Shown piece by piece: positions 7,473 through 16,429 of a stretch of DNA of 64,000 bases (position 1 is the stretch's first letter; every line of letters starts with the position of its first letter). The DNA comes from Pseudomonas fluorescens (GTDB taxonomy: Bacteria; Pseudomonadota; Gammaproteobacteria; Pseudomonadales; Pseudomonadaceae). The position numbers were made by a program, and so were the translations under genes. The stretch is from assembly GCF_902497745.1 (NCBI RefSeq), contig NZ_CABVHJ010000015.1, positions 1 through 64,000 on the forward strand, written 5' to 3'. The notes beneath the pieces are model-generated. The model saw only the letters and a list, made by a program, of their open reading frames with translations, did not search any database and had not been told where the DNA came from.

Positions 7473-9173
7473 ATGAAGATTTCCCGTCAAGCCTACGCCG
7501 ACATGTTCGGCCCCACTGTCGGCGACAAGGTGCGCCTGGCCGACACCGAGCTGTGGATCGAAGTCGAAAAAGACTTCACCACCTACGGCGAAGAAGTGAA
7601 ATTCGGTGGCGGCAAGGTCATCCGCGACGGCCAAGGCCAAAGCCAACTACTCGCCGCCGAAGTCGTCGACACGCTGATCACCAACGCACTGATCATTGAC
7701 CACTGGGGCATCGTCAAAGCCGACGTCGGTCTCAAGGACGGGCGCATCGCCGCGATCGGCAAGGCCGGCAACCCCGACGTGCAGCCCAACGTGACCATCG
7801 CCATCGGCGCCGGCACCGAAGTGATCGCCGGCGAAGGCATGATCCTCACCGCAGGCGGCATCGACACGCACATCCATTTCATTTGCCCGCAACAGATCGA
7901 AGAAGCGTTGATGAGCGGCGTCACCACCATGATCGGCGGCGGCACGGGACCGGCCACCGGCACCAACGCCACCACTTGCACTTCGGGCCCGTGGCATCTG
8001 GCGCGCATGCTTCAGGCCGCCGACGCCTTCCCGATGAACATCGGCCTCACCGGCAAGGGCAACGCCAGCCTGCCGGAGCCGCTGATCGAACAGGTCAAGG
8101 CCGGCGCCATCGGCCTCAAATTGCACGAGGACTGGGGCACCACGCCGGCGAGCATCGACAACTGCCTGAGCGTCGCCGACCAGTTCGACGTGCAGGTGGC
8201 GATCCACACTGACACCCTCAACGAATCCGGTTTCGTCGAAACCACCCTCGGCGCCTTCAAGGGTCGCACTATCCACACTTATCACACCGAAGGTGCTGGT
8301 GGCGGCCATGCGCCGGACATCATCAAGGCCTGCGGTTTCCCGAATGTGCTGCCGAGTTCAACCAACCCGACCCGGCCGTTCACCCGCAACACCATCGACG
8401 AACACCTCGACATGCTGATGGTCTGCCACCACCTCGACCCGAGCATCGCCGAAGACGTCGCGTTCGCCGAAAGCCGCATCCGCCGCGAAACGATTGCCGC
8501 CGAAGACATCCTCCACGACCTCGGCGCGTTCTCGATGATCAGCTCTGACAGCCAGGCCATGGGCCGTGTCGGTGAAGTCATCACGCGCACCTGGCAGACC
8601 GCCGACAAGATGAAAAAGCAGCGCGGTCCGCTGCAGCAGGACGGTGAAGGCAACGATAACTTCCGCGCCAAACGCTACATCGCCAAGTACACGATCAACC
8701 CGGCGATCACCCATGGCATCAGCCATGAAGTCGGCTCGATCGAAGTCGGCAAGTGGGCGGATCTGGTGCTGTGGCGCCCGGCATTTTTTGGCGTGAAACC
8801 GACGCTGATCCTCAAGGGTGGCGCGATTGCCGCCAGCCTGATGGGCGATGCCAACGCCTCGATCCCGACCCCGCAACCAGTGCACTACCGCCCGATGTTC
8901 GCCAGCTACGGTGGCTCCCTGCATGCCACCAGCCTGACCTTTATCAGTCAGGCGGCACAGGAAGCCGGGTTGCCTGAGGCATTGGGGTTGAAGAAGAAAA
9001 TCGGCGTGGTCAAAGGCTGTCGTGATGTGCAGAAAACCGATCTGATTCACAACGACTACTTGCCGGACATCGATGTCGATCCGCAGACGTATCAGGTCAA
9101 GGCGGATGGTGTGTTGTTGTGGTGTGAGCCGGCGGAAACGTTGCCGATGGCGCAGCGCTATTTCCTGTTCTGA
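7473..9173 (+). CDS. ureC: Urease alpha (catalytic) subunit
   Basis: Catalytic subunit, 566 residues. Nickel ligands are visible: HIH (His133 and His135) and the carbamylated Lys216 in GLKLHEDWG. The mobile-flap pair CH at Cys318-His319 lies in MVCHHLDPS. Each number is one lower than the Klebsiella numbering. The start MKISRQAYADMFGPT is the family start and follows GGACGCAGC; an upstream in-frame ATG at 7440 overlaps the repeat end and is unlikely. A long hairpin lies directly after the stop. UreE, F and G, needed to load nickel, are encoded 16 kb downstream. Confidence 0.98.
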   Translation: MKISRQAYADMFGPTVGDKVRLADTELWIEVEKDFTTYGEEVKFGGGKVIRDGQGQSQLLAAEVVDTLITNALIIDHWGIVKADVGLKDGRIAAIGKAGNPDVQPNVTIAIGAGTEVIAGEGMILTAGGIDTHIHFICPQQIEEALMSGVTTMIGGGTGPATGTNATTCTSGPWHLARMLQAADAFPMNIGLTGKGNASLPEPLIEQVKAGAIGLKLHEDWGTTPASIDNCLSVADQFDVQVAIHTDTLNESGFVETTLGAFKGRTIHTYHTEGAGGGHAPDIIKACGFPNVLPSSTNPTRPFTRNTIDEHLDMLMVCHHLDPSIAEDVAFAESRIRRETIAAEDILHDLGAFSMISSDSQAMGRVGEVITRTWQTADKMKKQRGPLQQDGEGNDNFRAKRYIAKYTINPAITHGISHEVGSIEVGKWADLVLWRPAFFGVKPTLILKGGAIAASLMGDANASIPTPQPVHYRPMFASYGGSLHATSLTFISQAAQEAGLPEALGLKKKIGVVKGCRDVQKTDLIHNDYLPDIDVDPQTYQVKADGVLLWCEPAETLPMAQRYFLF

Positions 9174-9228
9174 CAAGCATCGCCGTCTGAATACGGACGT
9201 TGAAATCCGTATTCAGCAGCGATGCTTG
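9174..9228. terminator. Long hairpin between convergent ureC and the SET-domain gene
   Basis: CAAGCATCGC (9174-9183) pairs with GCGATGCTTG (9219-9228), and CTGAATACGGA (9187-9197) pairs with TCCGTATTCAG (9206-9216). This gives a 21-pair stem with a small internal bulge, starting one base after the ureC stop. It probably terminates transcription in both directions. No strong U-run follows, so the terminator role is inferred. Confidence 0.55.
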
Positions 9229-9233
9229 TTCAA

Positions 9234-10640
9234 TCAGGGAAATGCCCACGACATCTGCTGTTCGCTGTAGTTGTAATCCAGGCGCAGCTCAGTGCCTGCC
9301 GGGATGTCTTGCGAAGCGAACATAGCGTTGAGGATGAAGTCCTTGGTCACCAATTGCTGGCCGACCCACTGCTGCGCTTCGATGTCGAAGGGCACCGTTT
9401 CTACGTTATAGCCACCGCGCGCCTGGCGAACGGGCTTGCCTTGAGCGTCGTACTCAAAGTTGGAATTGATCCTGGAAATGATGTTGTCGCCCAGTATGGC
9501 CAACGGGTCGGGCAGCATTTGCCCCGGCCCATACTGCAAGCGCATTCCGGCCAGCATGCTGAACGTCTGTTCATGGGGTCCTACGAAGCGTGCCGGGGTA
9601 ATGGCACCCCCGTAAACACCGATCACTTCGCCTTTAGCGAGGCGCCTGTTGGCCACCACCATTGACTGCCCGATCAACGCCTTTTCACCGGGGACTTTTA
9701 CATCGGCTTCGGTGAACAGTCGCCATTGCAGCTTCTCTTCATAGAGCATCGCGACATCTTCATAACCTTCATATTTGATGTAGGGCTTGATCTGTTCGGA
9801 GGAAAACTGGTCGCCGTTTTCAAAGCGAACTTTAGTCTGCAACTTTCGAATGCGGATGGGTCTGCCGGCGATGTCGCGGAGCGGGTACTTGCCGTTGTTT
9901 GCGCGATTGTAGGTGCCCAATTGATTAACGAGGAACGAATAGCGCGTTTCACTGCGCATCACGTTCAGTTCTTGCGCCGTGTAGGGCTTGATCGGCATGG
10001 ATTCGGAGGCCAGGTAAAACTGCTCCGATACACCGTCGTCGTTGCGCGGCAACTCCTCCAGAGCCAATTCGAATTCATCCTCACTTCTGTGCGGAGAGCG
10101 ACGGCTCTTGCGCGGCATGACAGCTTGCGGCGTGGAAGCGGAGAAGTCCTGCAATGCAAACCAGTGACTGCTCGCGGGATCAAATGCAAGCGCCGGCCCT
10201 GACGGCTGCAGTTCGCTTGCCAGCCGCGCCCGGTGCAGACCGGTTTGCGGATCGATGGCAAGCAACACCGTGCCGCCACCCTGAATATCGGCGTATTGCC
10301 GGCCCTTGAAAGTGCGAAAACCCTCGGCATCGGCTTGCGGTAACGCGCTCGACGCGGGGATCAGGTATTGCTGCAGCCCAAGGGCATCGGAAGTACTGAC
10401 CCCGGCGGAAACGGACGTCGATTCGTGCACATGCACTCTCGACGTCGCCGCTGCCGCCGAGGACTCAGGCGTGCCATCAGTCGTTTCAGGCGTAGTGCCG
10501 GGCGTTTTACGAAGAAAGGGGTCTGGGGCGAAATGCGGAGTACCGGTTCCTGAAGAATCCGCATCAGCGGATGTACGCGGACTCGCGGGCACATCGACCC
10601 GGCCCGTTGCCGGCGTTGGCGGTTTGGGTTTGACTGGCAT
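9234..10640 (-). CDS. SET-domain-like protein with a shared N-terminal module
   Basis: 468 residues, not a protein I recognise by name. Residues 1-85 are Pro/Thr/Ser-rich and look disordered. Residues about 90-166 (DAEGFRTFKGRQYADI ... TGLHRARLASE ... PSGP) match a module in the three large proteins at 57959-64000. The C-terminal 130 residues read like a SET methyltransferase domain: GEVIGVYGG (337-345), RINSNFEYDA near 391-400 where SET proteins have the NHS.xPN core, and ASQDIPAGTELRLDYNY (442-458), the classic end with its catalytic Tyr. Start ATG at 10640 follows AAGGAAA. No signal peptide. Bacterial SET proteins are often host-directed effectors; here the target is unknown. Confidence 0.7.
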   Translation of the reverse strand: MPVKPKPPTPATGRVDVPASPRTSADADSSGTGTPHFAPDPFLRKTPGTTPETTDGTPESSAAAATSRVHVHESTSVSAGVSTSDALGLQQYLIPASSALPQADAEGFRTFKGRQYADIQGGGTVLLAIDPQTGLHRARLASELQPSGPALAFDPASSHWFALQDFSASTPQAVMPRKSRRSPHRSEDEFELALEELPRNDDGVSEQFYLASESMPIKPYTAQELNVMRSETRYSFLVNQLGTYNRANNGKYPLRDIAGRPIRIRKLQTKVRFENGDQFSSEQIKPYIKYEGYEDVAMLYEEKLQWRLFTEADVKVPGEKALIGQSMVVANRRLAKGEVIGVYGGAITPARFVGPHEQTFSMLAGMRLQYGPGQMLPDPLAILGDNIISRINSNFEYDAQGKPVRQARGGYNVETVPFDIEAQQWVGQQLVTKDFILNAMFASQDIPAGTELRLDYNYSEQQMSWAFP

Positions 10641-10843
10641 TTTTACGTTTCCTTGTAAGTGTTACGCAGCGCCCGCCAGCATGGCTGACGCTGCGGTGAT
10701 CGGCGTCCATTGCCGATCCTTACTCGAAACTATCAGAGAGATTCGCCGGTTAAAACCGGAGAAACACCTGCAAACAATAACCTTGCGCAAGCGGCTACGC
10801 TTCGCGAACAAGGTCAATGCGGCCATGCAAACCCAGCGGAAAA

Positions 10844-11149
10844 CTACTCGACCACCAAACGCCCAAGGCGCTGGCGCAACATGCGGTTTTCAGCGCGCAA
10901 TTCACGCACCTCTTCCAGCAGGTCCAGCGCCAGGGCAACGCCTTCCCACTCAAGCTCCAGATCGCGCCGCAGCTTGGCGGCGCGTTTGGCCAAAGCCAAT
11001 TCGTAATCGGTGAAGCGCCATTCCCGGGGCTGCGCGCCCTGAGGTTCGAGGATGCCGTGTTCGACGATCTCGATCACGTAGACGTCCGACAAATCGGCCG
11101 CCTCACAGAATTCTGCCAGGTCCAGTTGAACGATCAGGGGGCTGCTCAT
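10844..11149 (-). CDS. cbpM: Chaperone modulator CbpM
   Basis: 101-residue MerR-like helical protein that binds the J-domain of CbpA and inhibits its co-chaperone and DNA-binding activity. The N-terminal part resembles a MerR helix-turn-helix (LAEFCEAADLSDVYVIEIVE). The C terminus is a coiled coil ending ENRMLRQRLGRL. It begins 22 bases after the cbpA stop, the usual cbpA-cbpM order. Confidence 0.9.
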   Translation of the reverse strand: MSSPLIVQLDLAEFCEAADLSDVYVIEIVEHGILEPQGAQPREWRFTDYELALAKRAAKLRRDLELEWEGVALALDLLEEVRELRAENRMLRQRLGRLVVE

Positions 11150-11171
11150 GATGGCTACTCCGTCGTCGAAT

Positions 11172-12122
11172 TCAGAAGTTCTCTCGCGGATTGAAGGCGG
11201 CTTTCTTCGCCAGTTCCTGCCACAGTGCCTTGACCTCGTCGTCGGCCGCTTTCGGCATTACCGCTTTGAGTTGCACAAACAGATAACCGCGCTCGCCGGC
11301 CTTGTTTTTCAGGCCATGACCTTTGGCGCGCATGCGCTGACCGTTCTGACTGCCGGCCGGCACCTTGAGATTGATTTTACCGGTCAGGGTCGGCACCGCC
11401 ACTTCGGCCCCCAGCGCCAGCTCCCACGGAGCCAGTGGCAGGGTGATGATCAGGTTTTCGCCTTCGACATCGAATTTCGGGTGCGGCGCAAAACGAATGG
11501 TCAGGTACAGGTCGCCATTGGCCCCGCCACCGACGCCCGGTGCGCCCTGGCCTTTGAGGCGGATGCGCTCGCCGTCGGTCACGCCCGCCGGCATCTTCAC
11601 GTTCAGGCTTTTGCTGGTGTTGCTGACGTGCTGGCCGTTGGCGTTGTATTGCGGCACCTGGAAGGTGACTTTCTTCGACTCGTTAGCGAGCGTCTCCTCG
11701 AGGAAGATCGGCAGTTCCATTTCCACGTCTTGCCCTCGGCGCCCTGCACTGCGTTGCTGCCGACCTTCGCCGCCACCGAAACCGGGGCCGCGATTGCCGA
11801 AGATCGAACTGAAGAAGTCCGAAAAGTCGCCGGTGTCGCCACCGCCGCCACCAAAACCGCCACGGCTCTGCCAGCCCGGTGGCCCCTGGAACGGCTGACC
11901 ATGCTGACCATAACGGCGCAGCTCGTCGTATTCGGCGCGTTTGTCGGCGCTTTTCAGCGCTTCATAGGCTTCCGAGGCATCTTTGAACTTGGCCTCGGCG
12001 TCTTTTTCCTTGCTGACATCGGGGTGGTATTTGCGCGCCAGCTTGCGATAGGCAGCCTTGATTGCCTTGTCGTCTGCTGTCGGCTCCACGCCGAGTATCT
12101 TGTAATAGTCTTTGAAGTCCAT
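11172..12122 (-). CDS. cbpA: Curved DNA-binding protein / DnaJ-class co-chaperone CbpA
   Basis: 316-residue Hsp40 of class B. The J-domain spans residues 1-70 with HPD at 33-35. A Gly/Phe-rich linker (GGFGGGGG, GFGGGEG) follows, then two DnaJ C-terminal beta-domains; there is no zinc finger. The start MDFKDYYKILGV at 12122 is the family start, and an in-frame extension of five residues is less likely. CbpA stimulates DnaK and binds curved DNA in stationary phase. A yegD-like Hsp70 is transcribed divergently 290 bases away. Confidence 0.93.
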   Translation of the reverse strand: MDFKDYYKILGVEPTADDKAIKAAYRKLARKYHPDVSKEKDAEAKFKDASEAYEALKSADKRAEYDELRRYGQHGQPFQGPPGWQSRGGFGGGGGDTGDFSDFFSSIFGNRGPGFGGGEGRQQRSAGRRGQDVEMELPIFLEETLANESKKVTFQVPQYNANGQHVSNTSKSLNVKMPAGVTDGERIRLKGQGAPGVGGGANGDLYLTIRFAPHPKFDVEGENLIITLPLAPWELALGAEVAVPTLTGKINLKVPAGSQNGQRMRAKGHGLKNKAGERGYLFVQLKAVMPKAADDEVKALWQELAKKAAFNPRENF

Positions 12123-12414
12123 CGAAGGAATCACCATCCGTTATCGATTTCGCGCCGATGCCAGCATGCGCCGATTCGCGCGTGCCGGGTTGACCGATCT
12201 CAAGGTTGTGACCGGGTGGCGCAGCAGAAGTTTATCGGCAGTGGACGACGGTTCTTGCGACCGCCGGTGTTTCTGCCGGCCCATGCCAGCAAGTTTGGGG
12301 CAAAGTCCGCGCTTTCAACCCAGTCTAGTCGCGAAATAGCAGATGACCGGCCTTCGAATCTGGCGCGCACTGACATACACTGCGCGGCCGTTTTTTTGAC
12401 CGGAACCGAAAGAC

Positions 12415-13689
12415 ATGAAAGACGCCTCTCCAGCCCGTGCCTGCGGCATCGACTTCGGCACGTCCAACTCCACCGTCGGCTGGCTGCGCCCCGGCATGGA
12501 AACGATGATCGCGCTGGAAGACGACAAGATCACCCTGCCGTCGGTGGTCTTCTTCAACCTTGAGGAACGCCGCCCGGTTTACGGTCGTCTGGCCCTGCAC
12601 GAGTACCTGGAAGGCTACGAAGGCCGCCTGATGCGCTCGCTGAAAAGCCTGCTCGGTTCCAAGCTGATCAAGCACGACACCAGCGTGCTCGGCACGGCGA
12701 TGCCGTTCAAGGACTTGCTCGGCCTGTTCATCGGCCAGTTGAAGAGCCGCGCCGAAACCACCGCCGGTCGGGAATTCGAACAAGTAGTGCTCGGGCGTCC
12801 GGTGTTCTTCGTCGATGACGATCCGCTGGCGGACCAGGAAGCCGAAGACACCTTGGTCGATGTGGCCAAGAAGATCGGTTTCAAGGAAGTCTCCTTCCAG
12901 TACGAACCGATTGCGGCAGCCTTCGACTACGAGTCGACCATCGAGAAAGAAGAGCTGGTGCTGATCGTCGACATCGGCGGTGGTACCTCCGACTTCTCGC
13001 TGGTGCGCCTGTCGCCCGAGCGTCGTGGTCTGGATAACCGTCACGATGACATTCTCGCCACTGGTGGCGTGCACATCGGCGGGACCGATTTCGACAAGCA
13101 ACTGAGCTTGCAAGGTCTGATGCCGCTGTTCGGCTACGGCAGCCGCATGAAGAGCGGCGCCTACATGCCGACCAGCCACCACATGAACCTGGCGACCTGG
13201 CACACCATCAACTCGGTGTACTCGCAGAAATCCAGCCTGGCGCTGGGCAGCATGCGCTACGACATCGAAGACACCGGCGGCATTGATCGCCTGTTCAAGT
13301 TGATCGAACAGCGCGCCGGGCACTGGCTGGCGATGGAAGTCGAAGAAACCAAGATCCAGCTGACCCACACCGACAGCCGTCATGTGCCGCTGGATCGGAT
13401 CGAGGCCGGTTTGAGTGTGGAACTGACCCGTGCGCTGTTTGAATCGGCGATTGATGCGTTGCTGGAGCGAGTGCGCGGCAGCGTAACGCAGCTGTTGAAC
13501 GATGCCGGTGTGGCGGTGGAACAGGTCGATACCGTGTTCTTCACCGGCGGTTCGAGCGGGATTCCGGCGCTGCGCAACAGCGTGTCGGCGATGTTGCCGA
13601 ATGCGCGGCATGTCGAAGGGAATATCTTTGGCAGCATTGGTAGCGGTTTGGCGATTGATGCGATGAAACGCTACGGCGCCATGAACTGA
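12415..13689 (+). CDS. yegD: Hsp70-family protein, YegD-like
   Basis: 424 residues. The N-terminal ATPase signature GIDFGTSNSTVGW, the second phosphate motif IVDIGGGTSDFSLV, and the adenosine motif FFTGGSSGIPALR are all present. The protein ends after the actin-like ATPase fold without a peptide-binding domain, as in E. coli YegD. It is divergent from cbpA, so Hsp40 and Hsp70 relatives are neighbours. Its client is unknown. Confidence 0.88.
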   Translation: MKDASPARACGIDFGTSNSTVGWLRPGMETMIALEDDKITLPSVVFFNLEERRPVYGRLALHEYLEGYEGRLMRSLKSLLGSKLIKHDTSVLGTAMPFKDLLGLFIGQLKSRAETTAGREFEQVVLGRPVFFVDDDPLADQEAEDTLVDVAKKIGFKEVSFQYEPIAAAFDYESTIEKEELVLIVDIGGGTSDFSLVRLSPERRGLDNRHDDILATGGVHIGGTDFDKQLSLQGLMPLFGYGSRMKSGAYMPTSHHMNLATWHTINSVYSQKSSLALGSMRYDIEDTGGIDRLFKLIEQRAGHWLAMEVEETKIQLTHTDSRHVPLDRIEAGLSVELTRALFESAIDALLERVRGSVTQLLNDAGVAVEQVDTVFFTGGSSGIPALRNSVSAMLPNARHVEGNIFGSIGSGLAIDAMKRYGAMN

Positions 13690-13710
13690 ACCTGAAATCG
13701 GCGTCGCACC

Positions 13711-13797
13711 TTTCGCGAGCAAGCTCGCTCCCACACTGGATTGCATTTCAACTGAAGGAATGCGCTCAAAATGTGGGAGCGAGCCTGCTCGCGAAGA
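13711..13797. repeat. Paired REP element, GCGAA-outward type
   Basis: TTTCGCGAGCAAGCTCGCTC...CCACA is followed after about 35 bases by TGTGGGAGCGAGCCTGCTCG-CGAA. It sits between the convergent yegD-like gene and the AI-2E permease gene, where the large hairpin could also act as a transcription barrier. Confidence 0.9.
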
Positions 13798-13825
13798 GGC
13801 CAGCTCAAACACTACACACTCTGAA

Positions 13826-14839
13826 TCAAACCATCCCGCCCAGCTTCAACTCACTCTTCAGGTACGCATAATAAATCGGCCCCGCCACCACCCCCGGCAG
13901 GCCGAACGCGGCCTCGAACACCAGCATTGCCAGCAGCAACTCCCACGATTTGGCACTGATTTGCCCGCCGACAATGCGCGCGTTGAGGAAGTACTCGAGC
14001 TTGTGGATAAAAATCAGATAACCCAGCGCGGCAATCGCCACCCAGATCGACAGCGACAGGCCGACGATAGTAATCAGCGTGTTCGACATCAGATTGCCGA
14101 TCACCGGCAGCAGGCCGAGCAGGAACGTCAGCACGATCAGGGTTTTGGTCAGCGGCAGTTTGATGCCGAACATCGGCAGGATCACCGCGAGAAAAATTCC
14201 GGTGAAGAACGTGTTGAGCAGGGAAATCTTGATCTGCGCGAAGACGATGTTGCGAAACGCCTGCACCAGCAGGTGCAAACGGTCGAACAGCGCGGCGGCC
14301 AGCGGTTTGCGTTTGGTCACGTCGGGGATGCGCTGCAAGGCGATGATCGCGCCGAGGACCATGCCGATCAGCAGCGTCACGAACATGTGCGCCGCGTCCT
14401 TGCCGACCAGTTGCAAGTCAGACAGGTGCTTGCTCATCCACTCGCCGATTGCCACGCGAAACTCGGCAGCACTGGCCGGCAGATAGGCGTCGATGAACGG
14501 CGGTAATTGCCCGCGCGCGCGGTCGACCACGCCCATGAATTTGTCGAGGGAAGCGCCGGGGTTTTCCGCTTCATGCAGCAGAAAACTGATCGCGCCAGCG
14601 AAGATCAGCGCCAGCACGCTGACGACTAACGTGCCCAGCAACGCCACCGCCAGCCAACGCGCGCGGCGGCCTTCGATCAGCCGTTGCAGTTGCGGGGTGA
14701 GCATGTTGACCAGTTCGAAAACCAGCAGCCCGGCCAGCAGGCTCGGCAACAAGCGCAGCGGCAGCACCAGCAGCAAACCGCCGAAAATGATGATGCAACT
14801 GACCCAGAACACTACATGACGCTCAGAAAACGTTGGCAT
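13826..14839 (-). CDS. AI-2E family transporter (PerM/YdiK-like)
   Basis: 337-residue membrane protein with about seven or eight hydrophobic helices. They include an N-terminal pair (VVFWVSCIIIFGGLLLVL; LLAGLLVFELVN), a long soluble loop around residues 90-150, and the conserved late segment IWVAIAALGYLIFIHKLEYF. This is the AI-2E/PerM fold, whose members export AI-2, act as Na+/H+ antiporters, or have no known role. The substrate cannot be read from sequence. Confidence 0.85.
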   Translation of the reverse strand: MPTFSERHVVFWVSCIIIFGGLLLVLPLRLLPSLLAGLLVFELVNMLTPQLQRLIEGRRARWLAVALLGTLVVSVLALIFAGAISFLLHEAENPGASLDKFMGVVDRARGQLPPFIDAYLPASAAEFRVAIGEWMSKHLSDLQLVGKDAAHMFVTLLIGMVLGAIIALQRIPDVTKRKPLAAALFDRLHLLVQAFRNIVFAQIKISLLNTFFTGIFLAVILPMFGIKLPLTKTLIVLTFLLGLLPVIGNLMSNTLITIVGLSLSIWVAIAALGYLIFIHKLEYFLNARIVGGQISAKSWELLLAMLVFEAAFGLPGVVAGPIYYAYLKSELKLGGMV

Positions 14840-14945
14840 ACAGCCTCAAAACGAACGGCGTAAAAGGATTGGCAGTCTGCCAGCGTTCCCGGGGGAGCAC
14901 TAGGTATATGCGGTGTTTCGGGTTTTGCTGCACGGCTTGAGATCC

Positions 14946-15124
14946 AGCCCTCACCCTAGCCCATTCCCGGAGGGAGAGGGAACCGATTGGGGGATGCGCT
15001 GGATAGCCAGTGACCTGACACAGCCACATGGAATCCATAATCGACTGTTTTTTTTCAGGTCGACGAATGTCTTAAAACAACGCGGTCAGTCCCCTCTCCC
15101 TCCGGGAGAGGGTTAGGGTGAGGG
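14946..15124. repeat. Dispersed GAGAGGG repeat between permease gene and psiF
   Basis: CCCTCACCCTAGCCCATTCC...GGGAGAGGG at the left and CCCCTCTCCCTCCGGGAGAG-GGTTAGGGTGAGGG at the right are inverted ends around about 110 unique bases. It fills most of the 330-base gap, where no gene is seen. Confidence 0.8.
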
Positions 15125-15169
15125 CAAACCTCAAGCGAACGCCTAAACCAGTCACCCCACAGAACCAGG

Positions 15170-15475
15170 TTATTTTTTCTTCAGGCAATCACTCATGAAC
15201 GCCTTGCGCGCATCGCCGGTCAGCGCCTTGGTTTTCGCATCGGCGTTGCAGGTGGTCATTTTCTGCTGCTGCGGGGTCAGAGCCTTGGCATCGTTTGCCG
15301 CCGGCGCTGCCTTGAGGCAGGTGCTCATGAAGGTTTTGCGCTCATCGCCTTTCAGACTCTTGGCGGTCGCATCGGCATTGCAGGTGGTCATTTTGTTCTG
15401 TTGCGCCGTGGCGGCGAAACCTTGGGAACACAGGAGCAAACCAATCATCAACAACGGCACACGCAACATCTTCAT
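15170..15475 (-). CDS. psiF: PsiF repeat protein
   Basis: 101-residue exported protein. Signal peptide is at residues 1-22 (MLRVPLLMIGLLLCSQGFAA), followed by two copies of the PsiF repeat, each with KMTTCNADA...LxGDxRKxFMSxCLK. The two cysteines per repeat may form disulphides in the periplasm. E. coli psiF is phosphate-starvation induced and of unknown function. The start at 15475 is chosen because it begins the signal peptide. Confidence 0.9.
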   Translation of the reverse strand: MKMLRVPLLMIGLLLCSQGFAATAQQNKMTTCNADATAKSLKGDERKTFMSTCLKAAPAANDAKALTPQQQKMTTCNADAKTKALTGDARKAFMSDCLKKK

Positions 15476-15538
15476 GGAGTTTTCTCCTTGTCGCCGCACC
15501 GATGGGAGCGGCCTCTGCTGGAGTGTAGCCAAATCTTG

Positions 15539-16333
15539 TTACACCTTCCTGCCTTCCAGATGGCTACGCCGATACTGCTCCGGCGTACACCCAGCCTGCC
15601 GCGCAAACATGGCGATGAAGGCCGAGCCGCTGCTGTAACCGAGGTCGAAGGCAATTTCCTGCACGCTGCGTGAAGTTTCCAGCGCCTCGATCGCGGCGAG
15701 ATAACGCAGTCGCTGGCGCCACTCGCCAAAACTCATCCCCAGCTCCCGAACGAATTGCCGCGCCAGCGTGCGCTCACTGACGTGCACCAGCAGCGCCCAA
15801 TGCGCCAGCGGCTGATTGTTGCCCGGCTCGGCCTGCAAGGTTTCGAGGATCGCCAGCAACCCCGGGCTGCTCGCGTAGGGCAGATAACACTCATGCACTG
15901 GCGCCTGTTGCAGTTGATCGACCAACACCTGCGCCAGACGCTGGTCGGCATCGAGCTCGGGAATCTTTACGTCACGGGCGGCGAAGTCTTTGAGAATCGC
16001 CTTGAGAATATCGCTGATTGCCAGAGTACAGGCGCGTGTCGGCAGTTCGGCGCAGACCTTGGGGTCGAGGCACACTGCACGATAGTTGACCGGTTGATGA
16101 CTGTAGAAACTGTGCTCGATCTGCGGCGGCACCCACACCGCGTATTGCGGCGGCGACATGAAGCGACTGCCATCGACGTCCATGTGCAACACACCGTGTG
16201 CGGCATACTCCAGCGTGCCCCAAGGATGACGGTGCGGCGCGGCGTATTCATGAGCGTTGAAATCGGCGTAGCGGAAATACACCGCCGACGGCAGTTCGCT
16301 GAAATCCAGCAGATCGATGTGTTTACTGTTCAT
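15539..16333 (-). CDS. AraC-family transcriptional regulator
   Basis: 264 residues with an N-terminal cupin-type sensing domain (HRHPWGTLEYAAHGVLHMDVDG) and a C-terminal pair of helix-turn-helices. The second contains the family signature QEIAFDLGYSSGSAFIAMFARQ followed by GCTPEQYRR. It is divergent from the EamA exporter gene 96 bases away, the usual layout for a regulator of its neighbour. Ligand unknown. Confidence 0.92.
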   Translation of the reverse strand: MNSKHIDLLDFSELPSAVYFRYADFNAHEYAAPHRHPWGTLEYAAHGVLHMDVDGSRFMSPPQYAVWVPPQIEHSFYSHQPVNYRAVCLDPKVCAELPTRACTLAISDILKAILKDFAARDVKIPELDADQRLAQVLVDQLQQAPVHECYLPYASSPGLLAILETLQAEPGNNQPLAHWALLVHVSERTLARQFVRELGMSFGEWRQRLRYLAAIEALETSRSVQEIAFDLGYSSGSAFIAMFARQAGCTPEQYRRSHLEGRKV

Positions 16334-16429
16334 GCTGTCCGGTTTCAGAGGCAGGTTGTCTGGTTCGAAGTATAGGCTTGCATCCAGACAACGGATAATT
16401 GCCGTTCATCAACGTACTGGTTTCAACTC

